From: CBFHSF01 sp965658445
GTDB taxonomy: Bacteria; Bacteroidota; Bacteroidia; Flavobacteriales; Schleiferiaceae
DNA length: 64,000 bases
Assembly: GCA_965658445.1 (NCBI GenBank)
Contig: CBFHSF010000001.1
Location: forward strand, 186,001-250,000
Direction of reading: 5' to 3'
This document shows, in pieces, positions 43,044-51,133 of this stretch (position 1 is the stretch's first letter; the number at the start of each line of letters is the position of its first letter). Both the position numbers and the translations under genes were made by a program. Below the pieces are notes generated by a model, which saw nothing but the letters and a program-made list of their open reading frames with translations, was not told the DNA's origin and did no database searches.

Positions 43044-45548
43044 ATGTACGATTTAAAAAAGATCTTATTTGCACTGCTCCTCACTTTATCTACTGCGTTT
43101 GTCTATGCTCAAGATGAACCCAAAGAAGAGGCGCCACAAGAAGAATCTGTTCACAAGAAATTAAAGGACGCTTACGAAGCTTACGAGGCCAGAGAATACA
43201 CAGAAGCCATTGAGCGTTTTAAGGATGCCTTCAGCAAGGCCAACGGTCGTAAACAAAAGGCGGATATTACCTTTAAGATTGCAGATTCGTACAACCACAT
43301 CAGAGATGGAAAGAACGCCAACAACTACTACAAAAGAGCCTTTAAAATGGGCTATGGCGATGAAGCGCTTTTCCAGCAAGGTGAAATGCTTCGCTTCTTA
43401 GGTGAGTACGAAGATGCCTTGGATATTTACCGCGAATACAAAGAACTCAATCCTTCAGACAAGAGAGCGGATGTGGGTATTGAGAGTTGTAATAAAGCCA
43501 TAGAGTGGCAATCGAGCCCTACTCGTTACGAGGTTCTCAACTTGGGCGATATCAACTCAAAGCAACACGACTTTGCCTTGGCGTACTCTGCAAAAATCAA
43601 TCGCTATGACGAGCTAATGTTCGGTTCTATGCGTGAAGGTTCTACCGGAAAGTACGAAGATGGATGGACGGGACAAGCGTTTTCTGACATCTATGTAGTG
43701 AGCGCTGAGCGCAAAACCAAAAAGAAAAAGAAGAAGAAAAAGGGTAAAAAGTCTGCTCAGTCAGAAGAAGAATTAGCGTGGTCTACTCCGTTGCCTTTGG
43801 ATGAGGTTATCAATACCCCTGATCACGAAGGATCATTGACTTTTGATAGCAGAAGAAAGACCATGTACTTTACGCGTTGTGTCTTTATGAAAAGAGCCCA
43901 CATGGGATGTTCTATCATGGTGACTAAGCGCCAAGGACAATCATGGCAAGCGCCAGAAATGGTAGTTCTCACGGCTGACTCTTCGGAGTCTGTGGGGCAT
44001 CCCAGCCTTTCTCCTGATGATGAAGTGCTTTACTTCTCAGGTGAGATTCAAGGTTCTAAAGGAAAAGATATCTTTATGACCACCTACAACCGTCGCGAGA
44101 AAAGATGGAATACTCCAAAGAACTTGGGCCCCAAGGTTAACACCGATGGCGACGAGTACTACCCATTTGCTCACGCAGATGGTTACTTGTACTTCTCTTC
44201 AAATGGAAGAGGAGGAATGGGAGGATTCGATATCTTCCGAGTAAAGCTTGACGAAACGGGAATGCCCGTTGAAGAAGCTGAAAACTTGATGTACCCCATC
44301 AACACCAACTACGATGAAATGTCCATCATCTTTGAGGCAGAAGCTGCTGAAAAGGGATACTTAACATCCGATAGAAAAGGCGGTAGAGGAGGATACGACT
44401 TGTATTCTGTTTACCTCGTTCCAAAGCAATTCACTTTGGATGGAATCGTAACCAGTCTTAAGAATGGTAAGCCTGTACAAGGAGCCACGGTAAGATTGAC
44501 AGGAGTTGACGGTACTTCTGTAACGGCGATGACAGATTCAGAAGGAAAGTACTTCTTTGAAAAAGAAAACTTCGTAGAAGGAGAAACCTACAAGGTGGCC
44601 TTCGAGAAGGAGAAGTTCTTGAACAACACCGGAGATGTAACTACCATTGGGATTCCCATTTCTGCATTTGAGTATGTAGAAGATGAAAAGTATTACTTGC
44701 ATCCATTGAAATTGGACAAAGTAATCGACCCCATCGAAATTCCAATTGTTCTTCCTAACGTTCTGTTTGAAACGGCCAAATGGGATCTCCGTCCAGAAGC
44801 ACAAGTATCTCTAGATACCGTGGTTCAGATTTTGAATGACAACCCCAATATTGTAATTGCACTTCGCTCACACACGGATTACAAGGATACCGAAGAGAGA
44901 AACAAAATTCTTTCACAGCATCGTGCTGACACTTGTGTGAAGTACCTAATATCTAAGGGAATTGACCCCAGAAGATTGGAAGCGGATGGTATGGGTGAGT
45001 CCGAGCCATTTGTGATTCCAGAAAACTTCAAAGGGTACAGAAATGAGCTCTTTGCAGCGGGAACTAAACTCACCGAAAAGTGGATTAAGCGACAAAGTGG
45101 TGAAGTGCCTGACGCGGCAAACCAGTTAAACCGTCGTACTGACTTTAAAGTATTGCGCGACGACTTTGTTCCCGATGCGCCGGTAGTTGTACCTGGAGAA
45201 ACACCTACATCAAAAGAGCCCACCGGACCGGTTAAAGGTGAGTTCTACACCGTTTCTAAGCCAATGTCTTGGGGGCGCGTTGCCAAGGATGCTGGAATCA
45301 AACTCAAAGTTCTAAAGAAGCTTAACGGTGGATTGAGAGGAATTAGACCCTTCCCAGGAATGGTACTAAAGGTAACTCCAAATGGTGATTACACTGAGTT
45401 TGATGCAAACCACACCATGGTTCAAAGAAATGAAGATTACAAGAAGATCGCCAAGCGTCTAGATATGGACAAGGGAGATTTGGAAGATCTTAACCCGGAC
45501 ATCAAATCCAAAGATTTACAACCGGGTATGTACATCAAAATAAAATAG
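43044..45548 (+). CDS. PorE-like OmpA-family protein with C-terminal LysM-like repeats
   Basis: The start is ATG 43044 (834 residues); the long upstream frame lies in glnN and its terminator. After a signal peptide (KKILFALLLTLSTAFVYAQ) come TPR helices (about 35-160), a PD40/WD40-like propeller (about 180-450) with a poly-Lys loop near 225-240, a carboxypeptidase-regulatory-like domain (about 455-545) and an OmpA C-terminal domain (about 570-720, with NVLFETAKWDLRPEA). This order matches PorE, the T9SS protein thought to anchor the machine to peptidoglycan. Two LysM-like units follow (about 730-834), an extra peptidoglycan-binding part. Confidence 0.85.
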   Translation: MYDLKKILFALLLTLSTAFVYAQDEPKEEAPQEESVHKKLKDAYEAYEAREYTEAIERFKDAFSKANGRKQKADITFKIADSYNHIRDGKNANNYYKRAFKMGYGDEALFQQGEMLRFLGEYEDALDIYREYKELNPSDKRADVGIESCNKAIEWQSSPTRYEVLNLGDINSKQHDFALAYSAKINRYDELMFGSMREGSTGKYEDGWTGQAFSDIYVVSAERKTKKKKKKKKGKKSAQSEEELAWSTPLPLDEVINTPDHEGSLTFDSRRKTMYFTRCVFMKRAHMGCSIMVTKRQGQSWQAPEMVVLTADSSESVGHPSLSPDDEVLYFSGEIQGSKGKDIFMTTYNRREKRWNTPKNLGPKVNTDGDEYYPFAHADGYLYFSSNGRGGMGGFDIFRVKLDETGMPVEEAENLMYPINTNYDEMSIIFEAEAAEKGYLTSDRKGGRGGYDLYSVYLVPKQFTLDGIVTSLKNGKPVQGATVRLTGVDGTSVTAMTDSEGKYFFEKENFVEGETYKVAFEKEKFLNNTGDVTTIGIPISAFEYVEDEKYYLHPLKLDKVIDPIEIPIVLPNVLFETAKWDLRPEAQVSLDTVVQILNDNPNIVIALRSHTDYKDTEERNKILSQHRADTCVKYLISKGIDPRRLEADGMGESEPFVIPENFKGYRNELFAAGTKLTEKWIKRQSGEVPDAANQLNRRTDFKVLRDDFVPDAPVVVPGETPTSKEPTGPVKGEFYTVSKPMSWGRVAKDAGIKLKVLKKLNGGLRGIRPFPGMVLKVTPNGDYTEFDANHTMVQRNEDYKKIAKRLDMDKGDLEDLNPDIKSKDLQPGMYIKIK

Positions 45549-45564
45549 TACAATACAATTGATT

Positions 45565-45594
45565 GAAAAGCACCCTCAAAAGGGGTGCTTTTCT
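45565..45594 (+). terminator. Terminator of the PorE-like gene
   Basis: The stem GAAAAGCACCC (45565-45575) / GGGTGCTTTTC (45583-45593) pairs over 11 bp with a 7-nt loop. Its distal end touches the purM -7 box. Confidence 0.85.
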
Positions 45595-45602
45595 TATTTT
45601 TG
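45595..45602 (+). promoter_or_regulatory. -7 box of purM
   Basis: TATTTTTG is a full match to TAnnTTTG and ends only 4 nt before the purM ATG at 45607, so the mRNA would be leaderless or nearly so. Confidence 0.65.
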
Positions 45603-45606
45603 CAAA

Positions 45607-46782
45607 ATGGAAAAAAGTCAAAGATATGCCGGTAGGGGAGTATCCTCCGGAAAACAAGATGTTCACAAGGCCATTTCTAAGATAGACAAGGGGTTGTTCC
45701 CCAAGGCCTTTTGTAAAATTGTTCCCGATTACCTTTCTGGTGACGATGAGTACGCCTTGGTAATGCACGCTGATGGCGCAGGTACGAAGTCCTCTCTAGC
45801 ATACATGTACTGGAAGGAGACCGGTGATCTTTCTGTGTGGAAGGGAATTGCCCAAGATGCCTTGGTTATGAATATCGATGACCTCCTATGTGTTGGAGCC
45901 GTAGACAACATTATGTTGAGCTCTACGATAGGAAGAAACAAATCTTTGATTCCGGGTGAAGTGATTTCTGAAATCATCAACGGAACAGAGAGTCTATTGG
46001 AAGAGTTTTCTAAATGGGGAATTACCATCCGTTCTACAGGAGGTGAAACCGCCGATGTAGGCGATTTGGTGAGAACCATTATTGTTGATTCTACCGTAGT
46101 GGCTCGCGTAAAGAAATCTGAAGTCATTGACAATGCCAATATTAAACCTGGAAATGTCATCGTAGGATTATCATCTACAGGAAAAGCAAAATACGAGGAA
46201 GACTACAACGGTGGAATGGGATCCAATGGATTGACCAGTGCCCGTCACGATGTGTTCTCTAAAGTTTTGGCAGAGAAATATCCAGAGTCCTTTGACCACT
46301 CTATTCCAGAGGATTTGGTGTACTCAGGAACGAAGCAATTGACAGATGCTATTGAGGGTGTGGAATTGGATGCTGGAAAGCTGGTATTGAGTCCTACGCG
46401 GTCTTACGCGCCTATTATAAAGCCTGTACTCGAGAAGTACGCGGATAAGATTGACGGAATGATTCATTGTAGTGGAGGCGCTCAAACGAAGATTCTTCAC
46501 TTCGTAGACGCAAATCACATCATAAAAGACAACATGTTCCCAACACCTCCCTTGTTCTCTTTGATTCAGTCTGAGTCGGGAACGCCTTGGGAAGAAATGT
46601 ATCAGGTGTTTAACATGGGACATAGAATGGAGATCTATTGTGATCCTTCAGTTGCTGAAGGCATCATTGAAATTTCTCAATCTATGGGGGTGGATGCTCA
46701 GATTGTAGGAAGGGTAGAAGCCTCCGAAACTCCTAAGCTCACCATTACGGGAGAGCACGGAGAATTTAAGTACGATAAGTAA
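45607..46782 (+). CDS. purM: Phosphoribosylformylglycinamidine cyclo-ligase (AIR synthetase)
   Basis: The start is ATG 45607 (391 residues, MEKSQRYAGRGVS); the frame is open to 45559, but that part is the terminator hairpin. The enzyme makes AIR from FGAM and ATP in purine synthesis. It carries the PurM fold with HADGAGTKSSLAY and MNIDDLLCVGA near the N-terminus and SGGAQTKILHF in the C-terminal half. The longer Bacteroidota type fits. Its TAA shares the last A with the prfA ATG (TAATG), so purM, prfA and perhaps pyrF form one operon. Confidence 0.96.
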   Translation: MEKSQRYAGRGVSSGKQDVHKAISKIDKGLFPKAFCKIVPDYLSGDDEYALVMHADGAGTKSSLAYMYWKETGDLSVWKGIAQDALVMNIDDLLCVGAVDNIMLSSTIGRNKSLIPGEVISEIINGTESLLEEFSKWGITIRSTGGETADVGDLVRTIIVDSTVVARVKKSEVIDNANIKPGNVIVGLSSTGKAKYEEDYNGGMGSNGLTSARHDVFSKVLAEKYPESFDHSIPEDLVYSGTKQLTDAIEGVELDAGKLVLSPTRSYAPIIKPVLEKYADKIDGMIHCSGGAQTKILHFVDANHIIKDNMFPTPPLFSLIQSESGTPWEEMYQVFNMGHRMEIYCDPSVAEGIIEISQSMGVDAQIVGRVEASETPKLTITGEHGEFKYDK

Positions 46783-47858
46783 TGCTCGATAAACTCAATT
46801 CCATTTTACAGCGCTTCAATGAAGTGAATGATTTGATCATTCAGCCCGATGTGATTGCGGATCAAAAGCGATACGTAACCCTCAATCGCGAGTACCGCGA
46901 ATTGGAGCCCATTGTAAAAGCCAGGAAGCAATTTTTAGAACTCACCAGTCGCCAAGAAGAGGCCCAAGATATCATCAAGAATGAAAAGGACGCAGAGATG
47001 CGTGAGATGGCCAAAATGGAACTGGAGGAGGTAGAGCCTGCATTGGAAGAACTCCAAGAGGAAATCAAAATTATGTTGATTCCAAAGGACCCGGAAGATG
47101 CCAAGAATGCCGTGGTAGAAATTCGCGCCGGAGCCGGTGGAGATGAAGCCAGTATTTTTGCGGGGGATCTATACAGAATGTACCAACGCTACATTGAAAC
47201 CAAAGGCTGGAAAACCGAAACCTTAACGGTCAACGAAGGGACTGCGGGAGGATATAAAGAAGTTTCTTTTGAAGTAAACGGAGAAGGCGTTTACGGTATT
47301 CTAAAGTACGAATCGGGTGTCCACCGAGTACAGAGAGTCCCTGCGACAGAAAGCCAAGGCCGTGTGCACACTTCTGCGGCATCCGTAGCCGTCTTACCTG
47401 AAGCCGAGGACGTCGATGTTGAAATCAACATGAACGACGTTAAGAAGGATACCTTTAGAGCGCAAGGAGCAGGAGGGCAGCACGTAAACAAAACGGAATC
47501 TGCAGTTCGTTTGACCCACCTTCCCTCGGGATTGGTAGTAGAGTGTCAGGACGGACGTTCTCAGCATAAAAACTTTGAACAAGCCCTCAAGGTGTTGAGG
47601 ACTCGACTTTATGATCAAGAACTCAAAAAGCACAATGACGAAGTAGCGCAGAGGAGAAAGACTTTGGTTTCTACGGGAGACCGTTCTGCAAAGATCAGAA
47701 CGTATAACTATCCTCAGGGTAGGGTTACGGATCACCGAATAGGAATGACCGTATACAACCTCAACGATGTCGTTGGAGGAGATATCCAGCCCTTTTTGGA
47801 CGAATTGCAAATGGCGGAGAACGCCGAAAGACTTAAAGAAGGATCAGAATCCTACTGA
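46782..47858 (+). CDS. prfA: Peptide chain release factor 1
   Basis: The 358-residue protein is full length for RF1. The GGQ motif in GAGGQHVNKTE (about residues 229-239) contacts the peptidyl transferase centre, and the codon-recognition motif PAT (VPATESQGRVHTS, near 187) marks RF1 (UAA/UAG) rather than RF2, which has SPF. Ala/Glu-rich helices fill the N-terminal domain 1. Its start overlaps the purM stop by one base. It ends 22 nt before the pyrF start. Confidence 0.97.
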   Translation: MLDKLNSILQRFNEVNDLIIQPDVIADQKRYVTLNREYRELEPIVKARKQFLELTSRQEEAQDIIKNEKDAEMREMAKMELEEVEPALEELQEEIKIMLIPKDPEDAKNAVVEIRAGAGGDEASIFAGDLYRMYQRYIETKGWKTETLTVNEGTAGGYKEVSFEVNGEGVYGILKYESGVHRVQRVPATESQGRVHTSAASVAVLPEAEDVDVEINMNDVKKDTFRAQGAGGQHVNKTESAVRLTHLPSGLVVECQDGRSQHKNFEQALKVLRTRLYDQELKKHNDEVAQRRKTLVSTGDRSAKIRTYNYPQGRVTDHRIGMTVYNLNDVVGGDIQPFLDELQMAENAERLKEGSESY

Positions 47859-47879
47859 TCATAAATACTACACTACATC

Positions 47880-48692
47880 ATGACTAGAGAAGAGCTCGTA
47901 GCACAGATCAAAGAAAAGAAGACTGCACTGTGTATAGGATTGGATAGCGATATCAATAAAATCCCAACTCACCTTCTCTCAGAAGAGGATCCTCTTTTTG
48001 CCTTTAATAAAGCCATCATAGATGCTACAGCGGATCACTGTGTAGCGTATAAGCCCAATATTGCATTTTACGAAGCACATGGCGTTTCGGGTTGGGAGAG
48101 TCTTAAGAAGACCATTGATTACCTCAATGAGAACTATCCCAACCACTTTACCATTGCCGATGCCAAAAGGGGAGATATAGGCAATACTTCTAAGATGTAT
48201 GCCAAGGCCTTTTTGGAAACGCTCAATTTCGACAGTATCACTGTGGCTCCTTACATGGGAGAAGATTCTGTATCGCCCTTTGTAAGGGAAAAGGGAAAGT
48301 GGGTCATACTATTGGCTTTGACTTCAAATAAAGGATCTCAGGACTTTCAAAGGCTTGCCCTTGAGACAGGGGAAGAAATGTATACCTCCGTTCTTTCCAA
48401 GAGCCAGGAGTGGGTAGAAGATGACCAACTCATGTACGTTGTAGGGGCTACGCATCCAGAGTCCATGAAGGCTTTGAGAGCGCGCGTTCCCAATCACTTC
48501 TTTTTGGTTCCTGGCGTAGGAGCGCAGGGAGGAACCGTAGAGGACGTAATGAAAAATGGCATGAATGCCGATATTGGACTTCTCATAAATTCCTCAAGGG
48601 GAATAATTTACGCTTCTAATGGAAATGACTTTGCTGAGGTAGCCAAAACCGAGGCTGAGAACCTATCCAAACAAATGGCTGAATTTATCTGA
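47880..48692 (+). CDS. pyrF: Orotidine 5'-phosphate decarboxylase
   Basis: The 270-residue enzyme converts OMP to UMP, the last step of pyrimidine synthesis. It is the longer type 2 form, with the substrate loop KPNIAFYEAHG, the catalytic DAKRGDIGNTS (about 99-109) and the phosphate-gripping GVGAQGG loop in the C-terminal half. It lies 21 nt after prfA and is probably in the purM-prfA-pyrF transcript, linking purine, pyrimidine and translation genes. No terminator with a strong stem was found after it. Confidence 0.97.
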   Translation: MTREELVAQIKEKKTALCIGLDSDINKIPTHLLSEEDPLFAFNKAIIDATADHCVAYKPNIAFYEAHGVSGWESLKKTIDYLNENYPNHFTIADAKRGDIGNTSKMYAKAFLETLNFDSITVAPYMGEDSVSPFVREKGKWVILLALTSNKGSQDFQRLALETGEEMYTSVLSKSQEWVEDDQLMYVVGATHPESMKALRARVPNHFFLVPGVGAQGGTVEDVMKNGMNADIGLLINSSRGIIYASNGNDFAEVAKTEAENLSKQMAEFI

Positions 48693-49028
48693 AAATTCGG
48701 TTTCGTTTTTCGGTATGAATGTTTCGTTTTTTGGTTAAAAAGCTTCTTTTTTTTGACCTATTATTTCTTTTTTTGATTTTTTAAATATGTCCATATCAGG
48801 GCATTCCTACAAAATCACATATGAAAATTCGGATTAAACGTTAACTGAATGTTAACAATACATTAATTATATGTAATTCAGAATATTCTGTTCCCTCCCC
48901 ATCCCGCATAAATACTGTTATTGTATGTTGTCATAGTTATTTCTCAAAACGAGAAAAAGTGCAGACATCACAATATGTGTTTTTCGTTTGGTTCATTTTA
49001 TAATTTGGAATCCCCAACCAACTCCAAA
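48693..49028. promoter_or_regulatory. Repeat-rich non-coding region before the secreted-protein block
   Basis: This AT-rich stretch has no convincing gene. It holds two direct copies of TTTCGTTTTTyGGT (48701-48714, 48722-48735) exactly 21 bp apart, two copies of AAyGTTAAC (48837-48845, 48848-48856) 11 bp apart, and a perfect 12-bp palindrome CAGAATATTCTG (48879-48890). No clean TAnnTTTG was found. Such spacing suggests protein binding on one DNA face; this is inference. Confidence 0.5.
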
Positions 49029-49247
49029 ATGAAGTACCTGATGAAAACCCAAGTTTCACCAGACTTGATTGACTCCTTAAAGCAAACCATCTCAACCCCA
49101 CTTGAGGTGGTTTGCCAAAGGGGAAACCAAACTGACCTAACCAACCTAAAGAGAGTTACCCAACTCAATCCCCAAAAGTCTCTTTTAGTTATACGGTCTA
49201 TTTACACTGCCAATTTCTCTTTTGAGAAATCCGATTTTGCTCATTGA
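49029..49247 (+). CDS. Small hypothetical protein
   Basis: A 72-residue frame from ATG 49029 to TGA 49247. The peptide is hydrophilic and mixed in charge, with no signal peptide, no membrane helix and no family that I recognise. The frame is open further back (to a TTG at 48921) but only with poor codons. It precedes the secreted-protein gene by 37 nt. Translation is not certain; it may be part of the leader of that gene. Confidence 0.35.
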   Translation: MKYLMKTQVSPDLIDSLKQTISTPLEVVCQRGNQTDLTNLKRVTQLNPQKSLLVIRSIYTANFSFEKSDFAH

Positions 49248-49284
49248 CAGTAACTAAATATCAAACACTTAACCACCTAAGATT

Positions 49285-49953
49285 ATGGGACTTTTAACCA
49301 AACACCTAAAGAAGACCCTTACCGCCGTCACCACTTTAGGACTCATGCTTTTCGCAGGCTCAGAAGCGAATGCACAAGTAACTACTCCTGACTCCGTTTG
49401 TGCCAGCACACAGGATGTTGTTTATGGAATTACAGGAGCCAACCCCACAAGTATCTACACATGGGTTTTAACAGATAACTCTTACGGTACGATCGATTCC
49501 ACCATTATTGCGGGAACCAATGACAGTATCATTCAAATTGACTGGGGAACTACCATTGGCGACGTTGACCTTAAAGTAGTGGAAACTACAATCGATGGCT
49601 GTTTGGGTGATACTATGACCTTGAGTATTAACATCAGACCTCTACCAACGGTTGCTCTTATTGGAGACACTGTATGTTACAACTCTACAGTAGCTGCCGT
49701 TACCTTTAACTTTACAGGAGAAGCTCCTCATATTTTCACATATGACGTAGACGGTGGATCACCTATTACCGATACGGCAACTTCTTCGCCACACTTTATC
49801 AACATCAACGGAACGCACACGTCTACATTCACAGTGAACGTACTGTCTGTAACTGACAACAACGGTTGTGATGCCGACGCCGGAACATTGCCTTCTGTTT
49901 CTGTAGTTGTAAGACCGAAGCCAATTTCTATCAGCAACATTTACCACTACTAG
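49285..49953 (+). CDS. Exported PKD-like domain protein
   Basis: The 222-residue protein has a clear signal peptide (1-31, ending SEANAQ). Two Ig/PKD-like beta-sandwich repeats follow, with cysteine-rich openings (PDSVCASTQD, GDTVCYNST) and GCLGDTMTLSI, NGCDADAGT near strand ends. Such repeats are common in Bacteroidota adhesins and T9SS cargo, but there is no sorting domain at the end; it stops with SISNIYHY. It may be a short secreted protein or a truncated cargo. It is ended by a hairpin at 50008-50043. Confidence 0.7.
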   Translation: MGLLTKHLKKTLTAVTTLGLMLFAGSEANAQVTTPDSVCASTQDVVYGITGANPTSIYTWVLTDNSYGTIDSTIIAGTNDSIIQIDWGTTIGDVDLKVVETTIDGCLGDTMTLSINIRPLPTVALIGDTVCYNSTVAAVTFNFTGEAPHIFTYDVDGGSPITDTATSSPHFININGTHTSTFTVNVLSVTDNNGCDADAGTLPSVSVVVRPKPISISNIYHY

Positions 49954-50007
49954 GCTAGCCCAACACTCCCTAGTTCACTCTTGACTTCACGTTAAGAAAA
50001 CCCATAC

Positions 50008-50043
50008 AAAGAGGTGGGGTCTAACCCTCCCCTCCTCTTTTTT
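50008..50043 (+). terminator. Terminator after the PKD-like gene
   Basis: The stem AAAGAGGTGGGG (50008-50019) pairs with CCCCTCCTCTTT (50029-50040) with one mismatch and a 9-nt loop, then a T run to 50043. Confidence 0.75.
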
Positions 50044-50086
50044 ACCACCATCAACCGCCCTTTATTTAAGTTAACTCAACACCAAC

Positions 50087-51133
50087 GTGAGAACTAAGAT
50101 TTTCATAATCATCTTAGTCTTTGGGAGTTATTGGAGGGGAGCTTTTGCGCAACCTATTGATCAAGTACTCGATACGCTCTGTGTACAAGGCAACCCTTCA
50201 TACCTCGCTACAGACACCATCCCAGGAAACACCTACCAGTGGAATATCGCTGGTGGTCAGGTGCTTTCGGGAGGGAGTTCTCCAAACGTTCTCGTTCAGT
50301 GGAACACGGTAGGACTGCACAGTCTCTCCGTTATTTCTACAGATTCCAATGGCTGCTCTTCGGATACCCTCAAGGCAAGTGTTTACGTGACCGAGCCTGA
50401 GTTCTCCACCATCAAAGGCCCATACACTGTGTGTAGGGGAGAAAGGATAACTCTAGAAGGAGTTTCAGGAAGCAGTGCCAAGTGGTCTACGAACGAAACA
50501 ACCCCCATTATTGACCTCGTGGTAGATCGAGATACCATGATTTACCTGGTGACTTTTAACGGCCCTTGTCCCAACGATACGGCTTATCACTACATCGAGG
50601 TCATAGACAATCCCATCGCCGATTTTACAATGGACAAAGATTCCGTAACTCCTAGAGAGACGGTAACCTTTACAACGGTCACTCCCTATTTCCAACCCAC
50701 CCATGAGGTGAAGTGGTTTATTGATGGAGTTGAAATCTACGATCAAAATCAAATCTCTCACGCCTTCTATGACCCAGGCGAAAAAGAAGTGGAACTCATC
50801 GTGTCTACAGAAGGCTGTGGAGATACCATTACCAAATCGTTGTTTGTATGGGAGGATTTTCAGTTACATGTACCGAATGCATTCAGCCCCAATGGAGACG
50901 GGGTAAATGATGTGTTCTTATTTAAAGGAGTAGGCTTGAGATCGTTTTCTGCAGTGATAACGAATAGGTGGGGAGACGAAGTGTATTCTTGGTCTGATGA
51001 ACCCGAAAAAGGATGGGACGGAACCTACAATGGAATCCCCGTGCCCGCTGAAGTGTATACCTATAGAATTGTAGCTTATGATTACCACGGAAGAGCCCAT
51101 AAATTCTTCGGCCACCTCACAGTGGTTAGGTAG
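50087..51133 (+). CDS. Secreted protein with T9SS type B (CHU_C) sorting domain
   Basis: The 348-residue protein starts at GTG 50087, the only start that keeps the signal peptide (RTKIFIIILVFGSYWRGAFAQ). Two PKD-like segments follow, then a gliding-motility-associated type B C-terminal domain from about residue 258 (VPNAFSPNGDGVNDVF...FFGHLTVVR), which targets proteins through T9SS, often with a PorP/SprF-like partner. No such partner is next to it. The stop lies inside the next gene, which starts 56 nt earlier, so the two are co-expressed. Confidence 0.88.
   Translation: MRTKIFIIILVFGSYWRGAFAQPIDQVLDTLCVQGNPSYLATDTIPGNTYQWNIAGGQVLSGGSSPNVLVQWNTVGLHSLSVISTDSNGCSSDTLKASVYVTEPEFSTIKGPYTVCRGERITLEGVSGSSAKWSTNETTPIIDLVVDRDTMIYLVTFNGPCPNDTAYHYIEVIDNPIADFTMDKDSVTPRETVTFTTVTPYFQPTHEVKWFIDGVEIYDQNQISHAFYDPGEKEVELIVSTEGCGDTITKSLFVWEDFQLHVPNAFSPNGDGVNDVFLFKGVGLRSFSAVITNRWGDEVYSWSDEPEKGWDGTYNGIPVPAEVYTYRIVAYDYHGRAHKFFGHLTVVR

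Noticed and set aside
48837..48856. LytTR regulator site
   Set aside because: The two AAyGTTAAC copies are 11 bp apart, not the roughly 21 bp typical of LytTR sites, so I only call them repeats.
49029..49247. CRISPR or tandem array in the region before the secreted block
   Set aside because: Repeats are only two copies each, with different units and no spacers.
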